Part shown: one piece after another, positions 36,040-44,455 of the stretch
How the letters are laid out: each line of letters begins with the position of its first letter
How positions within the stretch are numbered: position 1 is the first letter of the stretch
DNA from: Cellulomonas persica
GTDB taxonomy: Bacteria; Actinomycetota; Actinomycetes; Actinomycetales; Cellulomonadaceae
Direction: 5' to 3'
Assembly (NCBI RefSeq): GCF_007989825.1
Contig: NZ_BJUA01000002.1
Location: 248,001-312,000 of the forward strand
DNA length: 64,000 bases
Notes under the pieces: generated by a model
Databases searched by the model: none
Seen by the model: only the letters and a program-made list of their open reading frames with translations
What the model was told of the DNA's origin: nothing
Program-made: the position numbers and the translations under genes

Positions 36040-36722
36040 CGGCGCACGAGAACGGCGAGATCCGCCCCACCGCGCTCACGGCCCGGACGACGGACGCGCT
36101 CGCGGCGGCCCTCGCCCCGGTCGACGACGCGACGCTGGACGGTCTGCGCACCCTGCTCGCGGAGCGGGCCGAGCGCGACGGGCTCCTGGACGTCGCCTAC
36201 CGCACGGTCGACGGCCCGCTCGGGACGCTCCTCGTCGCCGCGACACCGGCCGGGCTGGTGCGCGTCGCGTTCGAGGTGCAGGACCACGCCGCGGTGCTGG
36301 CGGACCTCGCGGCGCGCGTGAGCCCGCGCGTGCTGGCCGTCCCCCGTCGGCTCGACGCCGTCGCCCGCCAGCTCGACGAGTACTTCGCGGGCACGCGTCG
36401 CCGGTTCGACCTGCCGCTCGACCTGCGCCTGAGCCACGGATTCCGGCGTGCGGTGGTCGAGCACCTGGCCGAGATCGCGTACGGGCGCACGGCGAGCTAC
36501 GCCCAGGTCGCCGCGGCGGCCGGCAGCCCGCGGGCGGTCCGCGCGGTCGGCACGGCGTGCGCGCTCAACCCCGTGCCCGTGGTGGTCCCGTGCCACCGCG
36601 TGGTCCGCTCGGACGGCACGCCCGGCCGGTACGCCGGGGGCGCAGCGGCCAAGGCGGCCCTGCTCGCGCTCGAGGCCGACGGCGTCGCTCCCGGGGGAGA
36701 CCGCGGGGGCCGACCGGCGTAG
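36036..36722 (+). CDS. ogt: Methylated-DNA-protein cysteine methyltransferase
   Basis: Suicidal repair of O6-methylguanine in DNA. The acceptor C186 lies in VVVPCHRVV, the invariant PCHR motif; YGRTASYAQVAAAAGSPRAV is the DNA-binding helix-turn-helix. It is 228 residues, with an N-terminal 60-residue extension (DALAAALAPVDDATLDGLRT) before the fold that is not found in typical Ogt; I do not recognise it. ATGA overlap with the sigma factor gene, an uncommon pairing. Transcribed with the sigma factor. Confidence 0.93.
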   Translation: MTAHENGEIRPTALTARTTDALAAALAPVDDATLDGLRTLLAERAERDGLLDVAYRTVDGPLGTLLVAATPAGLVRVAFEVQDHAAVLADLAARVSPRVLAVPRRLDAVARQLDEYFAGTRRRFDLPLDLRLSHGFRRAVVEHLAEIAYGRTASYAQVAAAAGSPRAVRAVGTACALNPVPVVVPCHRVVRSDGTPGRYAGGAAAKAALLALEADGVAPGGDRGGRPA

Positions 36723-36732
36723 CGTCGCTCGC

Positions 36733-37089
36733 ATGTGCCGGAACATCACCACGCTGCGCGGCCTCGAGCCGCCCGCGAGCGACGCCGAGATCGAGGCGGC
36801 CGCCGTCCAGTACGTCCGCAAGGTCACCGGGGTCCGCACGCTGTCGCCGTCGACCCGCGAGCCGTTCGAGGCCGCCGTGCGGGCCGTCGTCGCCGCCACG
36901 GCGGCGGTGCTCGCGGACCTGCCCGAACGGCGCTCCGCGCCGACGACGCTGCCGCCGCTGCGTCGGCCCGAGGTGCAGGCACGGATCGCCGCGCGCATGG
37001 CCGAGCGCGAGGCGCACGAGCGCGCGCACGAGCTGGGTCTTGCGCACGCGCACGACGACGACGGGCGCATGGTCACGGCCGAGCGCTGA
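36733..37089 (+). CDS. DUF2277-family protein
   Basis: A small 118-residue protein whose first residues MCRNITTLRGLEPPASDAEI and YVRKVTGVRTLS match the DUF2277 family (MCRNIKxLxNFEPP...). Function is unknown in the literature I recall. The C-terminal half extends the family core with an Arg/His-rich helical segment. The ATG follows the ogt stop by about ten bases and may be co-transcribed with it. No metal site or catalytic motif is clear beyond one Cys at position 2. Confidence 0.82.
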   Translation: MCRNITTLRGLEPPASDAEIEAAAVQYVRKVTGVRTLSPSTREPFEAAVRAVVAATAAVLADLPERRSAPTTLPPLRRPEVQARIAARMAEREAHERAHELGLAHAHDDDGRMVTAER

Positions 37090-37138
37090 CCGGCGGCCCG
37101 GTCGCCCCGCCACCACGGTGAGCAGGCGGCGGCGGCCG

Positions 37139-37465
37139 CTACTCGACGTGCGCGGACGCGGCCGGTGCCGCCCCGTCGCCTGCCGGTGCCGCGAGCGGCC
37201 ACGGCACCAGGCGCGGGATACCGGAGGGCGCGACGGCGGCGAGCGCGAGGAACCGTGCCTCGGCGCGGTGCAGGCGGATGTGCTCGTCGAGCGACCACGT
37301 CGGGCCGTTCGTCAGACGCATGCCGCACGCGCACGCGATGGTGACGCGTCCGTCGGGGTCGGTCTCGACCACGCCCACCGTGGTGTGGTCGGTGAAGGCC
37401 TGCACCTTCGCGCGCCGCATCTGGGCGCTGACGGCCTCGGGGGCGCTGTGCTCGTCAGGGGTCAC
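37139..37465 (-). CDS. Hypothetical protein with CxC...HxxxxH motif
   Basis: A 108-residue protein from the GTG at 37465. Its only distinctive element is TIACACGMRLTNGPTWSLDE followed by HIRLH, in which two Cys and two His could form a zinc finger. The C-terminus is Ala/Pro-rich. The start overlaps the mqo stop (four bases), so it is translationally coupled to malate:quinone oxidoreductase. No function is recognised. It could modulate or simply follow mqo. Confidence 0.5.
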   Translation of the reverse strand: MTPDEHSAPEAVSAQMRRAKVQAFTDHTTVGVVETDPDGRVTIACACGMRLTNGPTWSLDEHIRLHRAEARFLALAAVAPSGIPRLVPWPLAAPAGDGAAPAASAHVE

Positions 37466-38964
37466 GCTGAATGATCGGACGAGAACGCCTCGTCGACCAA
37501 GCGGTCGAGCTCGAACGACTCGTCCCAGGCCCCGCCGCCGAGGCTGGGCATGATCTGACGCAGCGTCGGACGCCACTCCTCGATGCGGTCCGCGAAGCAC
37601 CGCTCGAGCAGGTCGACCATCGTCGCGACCGCGGTCGACGCCCCCGGGGACGCGCCCAGGAGACCCGCGATCGACCCGTCGGCCGACGTCACCAGCTCGG
37701 TGCCGAACTCGAGGACTCCGCCGCCCTTGCCCTTCTTGATGACCTGCACGCGCTGGCCTGCGGTGATCAGCTCCCAGTCGCGCTCCCGCGCGGTCGGCAT
37801 GAACTGGCGCAGGGTGCGCAGGCGCGCCTCGCGCGAGGCGGTGACCTCACGGATCAGGTACTTGAGCAGGTCCAGGTTGTGCAGGCCCACCGCGAGCATC
37901 GGCACGACGTTGCCCGGCCGGATGGACCTGACCAGGTCGAGCCACGAGCCGTGCTTGAGGAACTTCATGCTCCAGCCCGCGTAGGGGCCGAACATGAGCG
38001 CGCTCTGCCCGTCTACGACACGCGTGTCGAGGTGCGGCACGGACATCGGGGGAGCGCCGATCTCGGCGCGGCCGTAGACCTTGGCGTGGTGCTGACGGAC
38101 CACGTCCGGGTTCGTCGTGCGCAGGAACTGGCCGCTGATCGGGAACCCGCCGTAGCCCTTGGCCTCGGGGATCCCGGACTTCTGCAGCAGGCCCAGCGCG
38201 CCACCGCCGGCGCCGATGAAGACGAAGCGCGCGGTCAGGGTGCGGGCGCGGCGGTGGCCGTTCCAGCGGCGGTCGCGCACGGTGACGCGCCACGTGCCGT
38301 CCTGGCGACGACGCAGGCGGGTGACCTCGGACTCGAGGTGCAGCGAGGCGCCGCGGTGCACCGCGTCGTGGATCATCGAGTGCGTCAGGGCCCCGAAGTC
38401 CACGTCGGTCCCTGCGGACGCGCGGGTCGCCGCGATCGGCACGTCCGGGTCGCGGTCCTCGACGAGCAGGGGCGCCCACTGGCGGATCTGCTCGGGGTCG
38501 GTCGTGAACTCCAGGTCGGAGAACAGCGGGTGCCGGCTCAGCGCCTCGTGCCGGCGGCGCAGGAAGTCGACGCCCTCAGCACCCCGCACGAACGTCATGT
38601 GCGGCGTGGCGGAGACGAACCCGGTCCCGCCGGGCAGCCGGCCCTGGACCGCGAGGTGGTGCCACAGCTCGCGCGACAGCTCGAACTGCTCGTTGATCGT
38701 GACGGCCTTGGTCACGTCGATCGAGCCGTCGGGGCGCTGCGGCGTGTAGTTGAGCTCGCAGAGCGCGGCGTGGCCGGTGCCCGCGTTGTTCCACGGGTTG
38801 GAGCTCTCCTGGGCGAGCCCGTCACGCCGCTCGTGGATCTCGATGCTCCACGTCGGCTCGAGCGTGCTGATGAGGCTCGCGAGCGTCGCGCTCATGATGC
38901 CGCCACCGATCAGGAGCACGTCCACGTCGGTTCCGGTCTGGCTGTTCCGGTCCACTGAAGGCAC
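37462..38964 (-). CDS. mqo: Malate:quinone oxidoreductase
   Basis: FAD-dependent, peripheral-membrane oxidation of malate to oxaloacetate feeding electrons to menaquinone. Of 500 residues, the FAD-binding start VDVLLIGGGIMSATLASLI is followed by SSNPWNNAGTGHAALCELNY, a diagnostic Mqo block, then FIGAGGGALGLLQKSGIPE and FGPYAGWSMKFLKHG. Full length for the family. It replaces or supplements NAD-malate dehydrogenase. Followed by a coupled small ORF. The start at the ATG 38964 is well supported by conservation. Confidence 0.95.
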   Translation of the reverse strand: MPSVDRNSQTGTDVDVLLIGGGIMSATLASLISTLEPTWSIEIHERRDGLAQESSNPWNNAGTGHAALCELNYTPQRPDGSIDVTKAVTINEQFELSRELWHHLAVQGRLPGGTGFVSATPHMTFVRGAEGVDFLRRRHEALSRHPLFSDLEFTTDPEQIRQWAPLLVEDRDPDVPIAATRASAGTDVDFGALTHSMIHDAVHRGASLHLESEVTRLRRRQDGTWRVTVRDRRWNGHRRARTLTARFVFIGAGGGALGLLQKSGIPEAKGYGGFPISGQFLRTTNPDVVRQHHAKVYGRAEIGAPPMSVPHLDTRVVDGQSALMFGPYAGWSMKFLKHGSWLDLVRSIRPGNVVPMLAVGLHNLDLLKYLIREVTASREARLRTLRQFMPTARERDWELITAGQRVQVIKKGKGGGVLEFGTELVTSADGSIAGLLGASPGASTAVATMVDLLERCFADRIEEWRPTLRQIMPSLGGGAWDESFELDRLVDEAFSSDHSA

Positions 38965-39135
38965 GCTTCGATCGTAAGTTGATGTCGAGATTCTCCATCC
39001 CGAGGAATACGTGATCTTGGCGACATGTGACTTTGGTCTCTACCGAGCGTTCGCGACGGGGTCTGCGGGGCCTGAAGCGCGCCTTGTCGCGGCCTGGCGC
39101 TAGCGGGGGTGCACGCGGGAGGGTAGAACGAGTCC

Positions 39136-39342
39136 ATGACGCGCGACCGAGACCTCGTGTCCGACCCGTCGGCGGAGCGGATCGCCGACCGCACGCCCGA
39201 CGACGCCCTCCTCGCCGCCGCGGACGCCAGGACCGGGGGAGACCCTGCTCGCGCGCCCCGTTCGCTCACGGCGACCGAGCTCGTCCCCGACGACGAGGCG
39301 GTCGCGAGCAACGACGAGTGGGACGACCCGGACCGCCTCTAG
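39136..39342 (+). CDS. Small acidic hypothetical protein
   Basis: A 68-residue ORF with ATG start: TRDRDLVSDPSAERIADRTP, then LVPDDEAVASNDEWDDPDRL. It is rich in Asp, Glu and Ala, with protein-like codon usage and no hydrophobic stretch. Short acidic genes of this kind are common in actinobacteria, but I cannot assign a family. It lies between divergent mqo and convergent App1-type genes. Moderate risk of being spurious. Confidence 0.45.
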   Translation: MTRDRDLVSDPSAERIADRTPDDALLAAADARTGGDPARAPRSLTATELVPDDEAVASNDEWDDPDRL

Positions 39343-39427
39343 CACGGCCGCGGCCGCGCGCCGCGTCGCGGCCGCGCCGACCTCGACCGCGAGCGTCGCC
39401 CTGTCGCGGCTCGTCATGCCGGCTGCG

Positions 39428-40573
39428 CTAGTCGAGCGTGACACCCGCCGCCTGCACCGCCCGCAGCAGCGCGTAGCCGTCCGGGCCCTGCAGCACCGGG
39501 ATGCCACGGTGCGCCGCGCGCTGCTCGGCGCGCACCGACTCGGGCGCCGGCGCGGGCAGGCCGTGCGCGAGCACGTGCTCGGCGAACGTCAGCTGACGGA
39601 TGAGGACCGCGCGCACGTGCTGCGGGTTGCGTGCGGCGGTGGCCGCGAAGATCTGCGGGTCGTGCTGGCCGTCGTCACCGACGAGCACCCATCTGATCGC
39701 CGGGAAGTCCTCGGCGAGCCGCTCCAGCTGCCCCAGCTTGTGCTCGCGCCCGCTGCGGAACCACCCCGTGTTCGTCGGACCCCAGTCCGTCAGCAGCATC
39801 GGGCCGCGCGGGTAGCCGAACCGGCGCAGGAACCGGCCGATCGCCGGCGCGGCGTTCCACGCGCCCGTCGACAGGTAGAGCACGGGGATCTCCGGGCGGC
39901 CACCGGTCAGGCGGGCGTACAGCCCGGCCATGCCGGGTACCGGCTCGCGTGCGTTCTCGTGCCGCACGAGCGTGTTCCACGCCGCGACGAAGATGCGCGG
40001 CAGGCGGGTGACGAGGACGGTGTCGTCGATGTCGCTGACGATGCCCGAGCGGACCTCGGGTCCCACGACGTGCACGGGAGCGACCGCGACCGCGCCGTCG
40101 GCCGCGCGCAGCTCGACGTCGTGCCACCCGGGCTCGAGATCGCTCTCCAGGCGGACGTCGAGGTAGCCGCCGCGGTCGGTGGTCACGACGTGCACGCGGT
40201 CGCCGACCCGGACCTCGACGTGCGCGCCCGCGACCTGCGCGGTCGCGAACGAGCGCCAGCCCCGCAGCGCGGGCGCCGTGCGCGCGCCCGCCTGGGCAGC
40301 GGCACCCGAGCCCGGCAGGTCGTGCTCCTTGACGACGGGCGCGGCCAGGAGGGTGCGGGCGAACACGCGCACCCACCCCGGCGCACCGTAGCCGGCGTAC
40401 GGCTCGATCCGCAGCGTCCAGCCGCGCCGGCGCAGGACGGCCGCAACCCGACGGTCGAACGCGTCCTCGAGCCGCGCGGCGGGGTGCAGCCGCGACACCG
40501 GGTTGGTCGAGCCCGGGCGAGGTGCGCCGGGCCGGACCGCCCTCAGGTCGTCGCGTGCCTGGTCGCCGCCCAC
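39428..40573 (-). CDS. App1-like phosphatidate phosphatase (DUF2183)
   Basis: A 381-residue protein containing the App1 catalytic domain of the HAD type: IVSDIDDTVLVTRLPRIFVA with the DxDDT motif, YLSTGAWNAAPAIGRFL and LVGDDGQHDPQIFAATA. Yeast App1 dephosphorylates phosphatidate. The N-terminal 150 residues include a C2-like or immunoglobulin-like module (FATAQVAGAHVEVRVGDRV). The GTG at 40573 is preceded by AGGAGG at about the right distance; later GTGs are possible. Next to dps; no clear operon. Confidence 0.85.
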   Translation of the reverse strand: MGGDQARDDLRAVRPGAPRPGSTNPVSRLHPAARLEDAFDRRVAAVLRRRGWTLRIEPYAGYGAPGWVRVFARTLLAAPVVKEHDLPGSGAAAQAGARTAPALRGWRSFATAQVAGAHVEVRVGDRVHVVTTDRGGYLDVRLESDLEPGWHDVELRAADGAVAVAPVHVVGPEVRSGIVSDIDDTVLVTRLPRIFVAAWNTLVRHENAREPVPGMAGLYARLTGGRPEIPVLYLSTGAWNAAPAIGRFLRRFGYPRGPMLLTDWGPTNTGWFRSGREHKLGQLERLAEDFPAIRWVLVGDDGQHDPQIFAATAARNPQHVRAVLIRQLTFAEHVLAHGLPAPAPESVRAEQRAAHRGIPVLQGPDGYALLRAVQAAGVTLD

Positions 40574-40725
40574 GTGCAGGGTTCCTCCTGGGTCGGTCGG
40601 GTGCGTGCCGGCAGGGCCGGCGGCGCGGGTCGTGGGGTCGGGGACGACCGCAGGGTCGGACGTGTGCGCGTCCGCGCGGTGGTCCGCCTCGCTGGGACGA
40701 CTCGCGCCGCCGGTCCGGCCCGAGC

Positions 40726-41310
40726 TCACTTCGACGCCGACGCCTTCCGGGCCGCCCCCGACGCCGCGCGCGCGGCCTGCTTCTCGGTGTGCGCCGCGGC
40801 CGTGCTCAGCGCCCCGCCGGACGACTCGAGGTGCGCACGCACGAACCAGTGGAACAGCTCGAGCTCGTGCAGGTGGCCGACGAGCAGGTCGTTCGTCACG
40901 GCGTCGAGCTCCTCGGTGTCCTCGGCGGCCTTGCGGTGCGCCGTGATCACGCCGACGTACACCTCGTCGAGCGCGCCCAGGTGCTCGTCCGTGGACGCGC
41001 GCCCGATGCTGTAGTCGTCCCACGTGCGGTTCTTGACGAGCGCGCCCGGCGTGCCGACGGGCGCCACCCCGAGCGTCGCGATGCGCTCGGCGGTCGCGTC
41101 GACCATCGCCCGCACCGCGTCGACCTGCGGGTCGATCATCTCGTGCACCGCGATGAAGTGCGGGCCGACGACGTTCCAGTGGATGTGCTTGAGCGTGAGG
41201 GCGAGGTCGTTCAGCGCGTCGAGCCGCTCCTGCAGGATCGCGGCGACCTGAGCGCCCTCCTCGGGTGTCAGGGAAGGGACGGTGTACTTCGGCAGGTCCT
41301 TGCGTGCCAT
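40726..41310 (-). CDS. dps: Dps, DNA-binding ferritin-like protein
   Basis: Mini-ferritin that stores iron and protects DNA during starvation. Of 194 residues, the inter-subunit ferroxidase ligands all align with E. coli Dps: H44 (LKHIHWNVVGPHF), H56, D60, D71 and E75. The C-terminus is a 25-residue Ala/Lys/Arg tail (TEKQAARAASGAARKASASK) that could bind DNA. The ATG at 41310 has a GGAG site nearby. Transcribed toward App1. Confidence 0.94.
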   Translation of the reverse strand: MARKDLPKYTVPSLTPEEGAQVAAILQERLDALNDLALTLKHIHWNVVGPHFIAVHEMIDPQVDAVRAMVDATAERIATLGVAPVGTPGALVKNRTWDDYSIGRASTDEHLGALDEVYVGVITAHRKAAEDTEELDAVTNDLLVGHLHELELFHWFVRAHLESSGGALSTAAAHTEKQAARAASGAARKASASK

Positions 41311-41507
41311 GTCGCACTCCTCGTCTGGTCGTCACCACGTCTCGTCCCCGGTCGTGACCGGGCCGTCGGCCCTGGCCGGCAGCCCCCTGACCGGGGACTC
41401 CACGCTGCCGCACCCACGCGCGCCACGCCAACGCTGCGGCGCGCCTGCGCGGACCTGGGACGGACCTCGCACACGAACGTCACATGCGCGGTACGTCACG
41501 TGCGCGG

Positions 41508-42422
41508 TCATCCTGCCAAGTCGGGCACGGGATCGCCCGCACCGTCCGCGAACGGGTCCCCGCGCGCCTCGAGACGCCGTGCCACGTCCTGCGGGCCGAG
41601 CTGCGTCAGGTCGGGTCCGACCTCCTCCCACCACCGCGGCGCGGCGACCCGCGGCTCGTGCCGCCCGCGCAGCGAGTAGGGCGTGATGGTCGTCTTCGCC
41701 GGGTGGTTCTGCGACCAGTCCAGCAGGACCTTGTTGGCGCGCACGTCCTTGCGCATGACCGCGACGACCAGCTGGGGGTGTGCCTTGGCGAGCGCGTGCG
41801 CGAGGTCGCGGGCGTACTGGCGCACCTCGACCGCGGGCGGTCGCCGGGGCAGCGGCGCGTAGAGCTGCATGCCCTTGCTGCCCGACGTCACGGGCACGGT
41901 CGTGGTGAGCCCGTCGTCGGCGAGCCGCTGCGCGACGAGGTGCGCCACACGCGCGCACTCGGCGAGCCCGGCACCGGGGCCGGGGTCGAGGTCCACGACG
42001 AGACGGTCCGCCCCGCGCAGCGCGCCGCGCCGGGAGACCGACCACTGCGGCGTGTGCAGCTCGAGCGCCCCGGCGTTCGTGGCCCAGACCAGTCCGGCGA
42101 GGTCGTCGAGGAACGGCAGGTCGAGCTCGGTGCCCTCGTCGTCGTTGCCGGGCGCGGCGGGGATCACGCGGTGCCGCAGCCACGACGGCGCGCCGCGAGG
42201 CACGTTCTTCTCGAAGAACGGCTGTCCGTCCACGCCGTCGGGGAACCGGATGCGCGTGACCGGACGGTCCTCGAGCTGGCGCAGCAGCGCGGGCGCGACG
42301 CGGACGACGTAGTCGATGAGCTCGGCCTTCGTCGTCCCCGTCGAGGGGTACAGCACCTTGTCGAGGTGCGAGACGCGCACGGGCACGCCGCCGACGTCGA
42401 CGGTCTGCTTCTCGGGGCTCAT
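41508..42422 (-). CDS. LigD-type NHEJ polymerase domain (separate gene)
   Basis: Archaeo-eukaryotic primase-like polymerase that fills gaps during bacterial non-homologous end joining. Of 304 residues: VSHLDKVLYPSTGTTKAELI at the start, then DLDP (motif I) in ADRLVVDLDPGPGAG, SGSKGMQLY (motif II, with Gln where some LigD have His) and KVLLDWSQNHPAKTTITPYS. In mycobacteria this is the N-terminal domain of LigD, but here it stands alone with its own ATG at 42422 and overlaps the ligase gene by four bases. Coupled to the ligase. Confidence 0.9.
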   Translation of the reverse strand: MSPEKQTVDVGGVPVRVSHLDKVLYPSTGTTKAELIDYVVRVAPALLRQLEDRPVTRIRFPDGVDGQPFFEKNVPRGAPSWLRHRVIPAAPGNDDEGTELDLPFLDDLAGLVWATNAGALELHTPQWSVSRRGALRGADRLVVDLDPGPGAGLAECARVAHLVAQRLADDGLTTTVPVTSGSKGMQLYAPLPRRPPAVEVRQYARDLAHALAKAHPQLVVAVMRKDVRANKVLLDWSQNHPAKTTITPYSLRGRHEPRVAAPRWWEEVGPDLTQLGPQDVARRLEARGDPFADGAGDPVPDLAG

Positions 42423-43351
42423 GGCGTCTCCCAGGGGTCGGGGCCGGTGTCGTCGCGCATGCCGCCGACGACGGGCTGCCGCAGCCGGCCCTGCGGTGAG
42501 CGGGTCAGGTAGCGCACCTGCACGACGACGGTCGGCTCGCACCAGTGCGTGCCACGCACGTCCGGCGGGGGGACCGTCTCGCTGAACGGGCTCGTCGAGC
42601 GCGGTGCGGCCGCCAGGGCGTCCTGCAGGCGCCGGGCCGACGTGCCGGTCAGGCCGCTGCCGGCCCGGCCGAGGTACCGCAGGCCGCCGTCGGCGGCGGG
42701 CGCGCCCAGCAGCACCGCGCCGAGGCGCCCGCTTCCGCCGGTCTCGTCCCGCCACCCGCCGACGAGCGCGGCGCGGCTGCGGTGGTGCGCAGCCTTGACC
42801 CAGTCGGACGAGCGGACGCCGGGCCGGTAGGTGGACGAGCGCCGCTTGGCGACCACGCCCTCCAGACCGTGCTCGCGCGTGACCGCCCACAGCTGCTCCC
42901 CGTCGTCGTACACGGGGGAGGGCGCCACGTGGTCGGGCAGGTGCAGCGCGGCGAGCACCGCGCGTCGCTCGTCGTACGGGCGGCCCGTCAGGTCCGTTCC
43001 CGCCGCGCGCAGGACGTCGAAGACGAGGAACGTCACCGGCCTGACCCGCGCGAGCTCGGCCGCACGCCGCGGGTCGCGCACGTGCATGCGCTCGGCGATG
43101 GCCGCGAACGACGGGATGCCGCCGTCCATCGCGACGACCTCGCCGTCGAGCAGGACGTCGTCGAGCCCCGCGAGGCCGGCGAGCTCGGGGTACGCGACCG
43201 TGATCTCGTTCTCCGCCCGGCTCCACAGCCGCACCGCGCCCGCGCGCACGTCGGCGAGCGCGCGCACGCCGTCCCACTTCACCTCGAACGCCCACTGCGC
43301 ACCGCGCGGCAAGGTCCGGTCGCGCGCGGGGGTGGCCAGCATCGGGTGCAC
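42419..43351 (-). CDS. ATP-dependent DNA ligase (LigD ligase module)
   Basis: Seals breaks in NHEJ. Of 310 residues the nucleophilic lysine K25 is in FEVKWDGVRALADV, followed by the nucleotidyltransferase motifs SRAENEI, DGEVVAMDG and VVAKRRSSTYRPG; the OB-fold motif VI (APRW-type) is seen as VVVQVRYLTRSPQGRLR. The GTG at 43351 gives MLATPARD at the usual N-terminus. Four bases overlap with the polymerase gene downstream. Divergent from ku across a 156-base promoter region. Confidence 0.9.
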   Translation of the reverse strand: MHPMLATPARDRTLPRGAQWAFEVKWDGVRALADVRAGAVRLWSRAENEITVAYPELAGLAGLDDVLLDGEVVAMDGGIPSFAAIAERMHVRDPRRAAELARVRPVTFLVFDVLRAAGTDLTGRPYDERRAVLAALHLPDHVAPSPVYDDGEQLWAVTREHGLEGVVAKRRSSTYRPGVRSSDWVKAAHHRSRAALVGGWRDETGGSGRLGAVLLGAPAADGGLRYLGRAGSGLTGTSARRLQDALAAAPRSTSPFSETVPPPDVRGTHWCEPTVVVQVRYLTRSPQGRLRQPVVGGMRDDTGPDPWETP

Positions 43352-43392
43352 GGGTCCATCCTGCCGAGAACGGTCGCGCAGGTCGCGGCAGG

Positions 43393-43427
43393 CGCCCGAG
43401 CTGCAGGACACCCGACCAGCTCGGGCG
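43393..43427. promoter_or_regulatory. Dyad in the divergent ligase-ku promoter
   Basis: CGCCCGAGCTG (43393-43403) and CAGCTCGGGCG (43417-43427) form an 11-bp perfect inverted repeat with a 13-base spacer, centred in the 156 bases between the divergent ligase and ku starts. It could be an operator for both units or a leader hairpin. Confidence 0.5.
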
Positions 43428-43507
43428 ACCTCGGTCGCACGTTGCCAGGGCGCGGCAGGCGCGTCGCTGGCAGGCTGGGGTGCAGGTTCGAGAGACGGAG
43501 GCGCACG

Positions 43508-44455
43508 ATGCGGGCGATCTGGAAGGGCGCGGTCGCGTTCGGTCTCGTGAACGTTCCGGTGCGGCTGTACGCCGCCACGGGCGAGCACGAGGTCACGCTG
43601 CACCAGGTGCACGCCGCCGACGGCGGGCGCATCCGCTACCGCAAGGTCTGCAGCGTGGACGGCGAGCCCGTGACGATGGACGAGATCGCCAAGGGCTACG
43701 AGACCGCCGACGGGGAGCTCGTCGTGCTGACCGACCAGGACTTCCAGCGGCTCCCGCTCGCCACGGAGCGCGAGATCGAGGTCCTCGAGTTCGTGCCGGC
43801 GGACCAGGTGGACCCGATCCTGCTCGGCAAGACGTACTACCTCGAGCCCGACAAGACCGCGGCCAAGCCGTACGCACTGCTGCGCGGCGCGCTCGAGGAG
43901 GCCGACCGGATGGCGGTCGTCAAGGTCGCGCTGCGGCAGCGCGAGTCGATGGCGGTCCTGCGCGTGCGCGGGAAGGTGATCTGCCTGCAGACCCTCCTGT
44001 GGCCCGACGAGGTGCGTGCCGCGGACTTCCCGATCCTCGACGCGGACGTGACCGTCAAGCCGGCCGAGCTCGCGATGGCGCAGTCGCTGGTCGACTCGCT
44101 CGCCTCCGACTTCGACCCGTCGCAGTTCGAGGACCGCTACGAGGCCGCGCTGACCGAGCTGATCGAGGCGAAGGTCTCGTCGGGCGACACGCAGTCCGTG
44201 CCGCAGCCCGCGGGCGAGGAGGGGGCCGAGGGCGGGGGCGAGGTCGTCGACCTGCTCGCCGCGCTCCAGCGCAGCGTCGAGAAAGCACGCACCGCGCGCG
44301 GCGAGGCACCCGCCGAGGACGACGAGAAGCCCGCAGCCAAGCGCCGCCGCACGAGGTCCACCGAGGGCGCCACGGACGACGCGGAGGACGACGCCGCGGA
44401 CGACAAGCCCAAGCCGCGCGCGAAGAAGGCGAAGGCGAAGGCCAAGGCCTCGTGA
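43508..44455 (+). CDS. ku: Ku family NHEJ end-binding protein
   Basis: Homodimeric DNA end-binding protein that recruits the LigD modules. Of 315 residues: ITLE-type core start MRAIWKGAVAFGLVNVPVRL, LHQVHAADGGRIRYRKVC, LVVLTDQDFQRLPLATEREI and LLGKTYYLEPDK. The C-terminus is an acidic stretch followed by KKAKAKAKAS, a basic tail that in other Ku proteins interacts with DNA. The GTGA overlap with the next PHP gene implies co-expression. Divergent from the ligase gene. Confidence 0.94.
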   Translation: MRAIWKGAVAFGLVNVPVRLYAATGEHEVTLHQVHAADGGRIRYRKVCSVDGEPVTMDEIAKGYETADGELVVLTDQDFQRLPLATEREIEVLEFVPADQVDPILLGKTYYLEPDKTAAKPYALLRGALEEADRMAVVKVALRQRESMAVLRVRGKVICLQTLLWPDEVRAADFPILDADVTVKPAELAMAQSLVDSLASDFDPSQFEDRYEAALTELIEAKVSSGDTQSVPQPAGEEGAEGGGEVVDLLAALQRSVEKARTARGEAPAEDDEKPAAKRRRTRSTEGATDDAEDDAADDKPKPRAKKAKAKAKAS

